From positions 1 through 14,164 of the forward strand of contig CAMYIG010000067.1 in NCBI GenBank assembly GCA_947258425.1: a stretch of DNA of 14,164 nt, written 5' to 3'. The first letter of the stretch is position 1. The number at the start of each line of letters is the position of its first letter. Of this stretch, positions 13,855 to 14,164 are shown piece after piece. A program made the translations under genes and the position numbers. The notes beneath the pieces are model-generated. The model saw only the letters and a program-made list of their open reading frames with translations, had not been told where the DNA came from and did not search any database. Source of the stretch: SZUA-76 sp945787585. GTDB taxonomy: Bacteria; Pseudomonadota; Gammaproteobacteria; SZUA-140.

Positions 13855-14164
13855 TTAGTCGTGTGTATGGTCATGATGGTGTCCATCATCTGCATCCGCA
13901 TGACTGTGATCACCGGATCCAGTCGGCATCGCTTCACCCGTGGTCGTCATCGTGAGCTTACCATGTTTGACACCACGCACACTCACTAGTCTGTCTGCCA
14001 GTGCCTGTAGCAGTTGCGCTTTGCCTTTTAACACCAGCACTTCAAGGCAGTTATTATGATCGAGATGGACATGCAACACCGAGCAAATCTCGCCGGTAAA
14101 GGAGTGTTGCAGGTGAGTCAGTTTGGAAGAGAGATCGCGCGTATGATGATCGTAGACCATCGTA
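13855..14164 (-). CDS. nikR: Nickel-responsive regulator NikR (partial, C-terminal part)
   Basis: The frame is open to the right edge, so the N-terminal ribbon-helix-helix DNA-binding domain is outside; about 102 residues are visible. The metal-binding domain is clear: 'MVYDHHTRDLSSKLTHLQHS', then 'SVLHVHLDHNNCLEVLVLKG' with the His-x-His and Cys expected to bind Ni(II), and 'RGVKHGKLTMTTTGE'. NikR is a tetrameric repressor of nickel-uptake genes when nickel is plentiful. The last 20 or so residues, after 'AMPTGSGD', form an unusual tail with seven His and several Asp ('HSHADADDGHHHDHTHD'), absent from E. coli NikR. The gene ends 54 nt from the end of the convergent DUF4198 gene. An apparent ATG at 14160 is internal. 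Confidence 0.92.
   Translation of the reverse strand, partial: TMVYDHHTRDLSSKLTHLQHSFTGEICSVLHVHLDHNNCLEVLVLKGKAQLLQALADRLVSVRGVKHGKLTMTTTGEAMPTGSGDHSHADADDGHHHDHTHD

Noticed and set aside
13811..13859. Repeated CTAATGGTT with a small ACTAA-TGG-TTAGT hairpin as a shared terminator for the DUF4198 gene and nikR
   Set aside because: Stem only 5 bp, partly inside the nikR stop codon region, and without a T-run on either strand.

Overview
The window looks like a gammaproteobacterial chromosome segment of mid-range GC. DbpA, a CspA-type cold-shock protein, an MSHA-type pilus secretin, an RluA-family pseudouridine synthase with a long N-terminal domain, and DUF1415 are all typical of that class. 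The genus cannot be named from the sequence. I see no integrase, transposase, rRNA, tRNA or CRISPR array. Coding regions are dense, and the functional modules are unrelated to one another.

Layout. (1) Positions 1-2289, minus strand: a pilus assembly block with an ExeA/MshM-like ATPase that carries a C-terminal SPOR-like domain, followed 18 nt later by the MSHA-type secretin mshL, which runs off the left edge. (2) 2290-2685: a 396-nt non-coding stretch with an imperfect inverted-repeat element and a small hairpin. (3) 2686-4634, minus strand: a cold-shock/RNA-remodelling block. A csp gene is read from a consensus sigma70 promoter through a leader of about 150 nt, ends in a strong intrinsic terminator, and is followed at once by the rRNA helicase dbpA, which starts with TTG. 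(4) 4750-5782, plus strand: a MOSC-domain gene overlapping a DUF1415 gene. These converge on, and slightly overlap, an old-yellow-enzyme gene on the minus strand (5764-6846). (5) 7005-8690, minus strand: a two-domain RluA-like pseudouridine synthase, divergent from a small lipoprotein gene (8838-9209). (6) 9493-11789, plus strand: a two-gene operon matching kdnA-kdnB, the aminotransferase and alcohol dehydrogenase that convert Kdo to 8-amino-Kdo for the lipopolysaccharide core. (7) 11941-14164: an outer-membrane LbtU-family porin and a periplasmic DUF4198 protein in one operon, facing the 3' end of a nikR gene (nickel regulator) that enters from the right edge.

The most interesting parts are the last two. 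The kdnAB pair predicts an 8-amino-Kdo-modified lipopolysaccharide, a trait described mainly from Shewanella. The porin/DUF4198/NikR cluster reads as a nickel-acquisition locus in which a porin usually labelled 'siderophore porin' may serve nickel. A candidate operator lies just downstream of a candidate promoter in front of the porin. The NikR fragment ends in an unusual His/Asp-rich tail.
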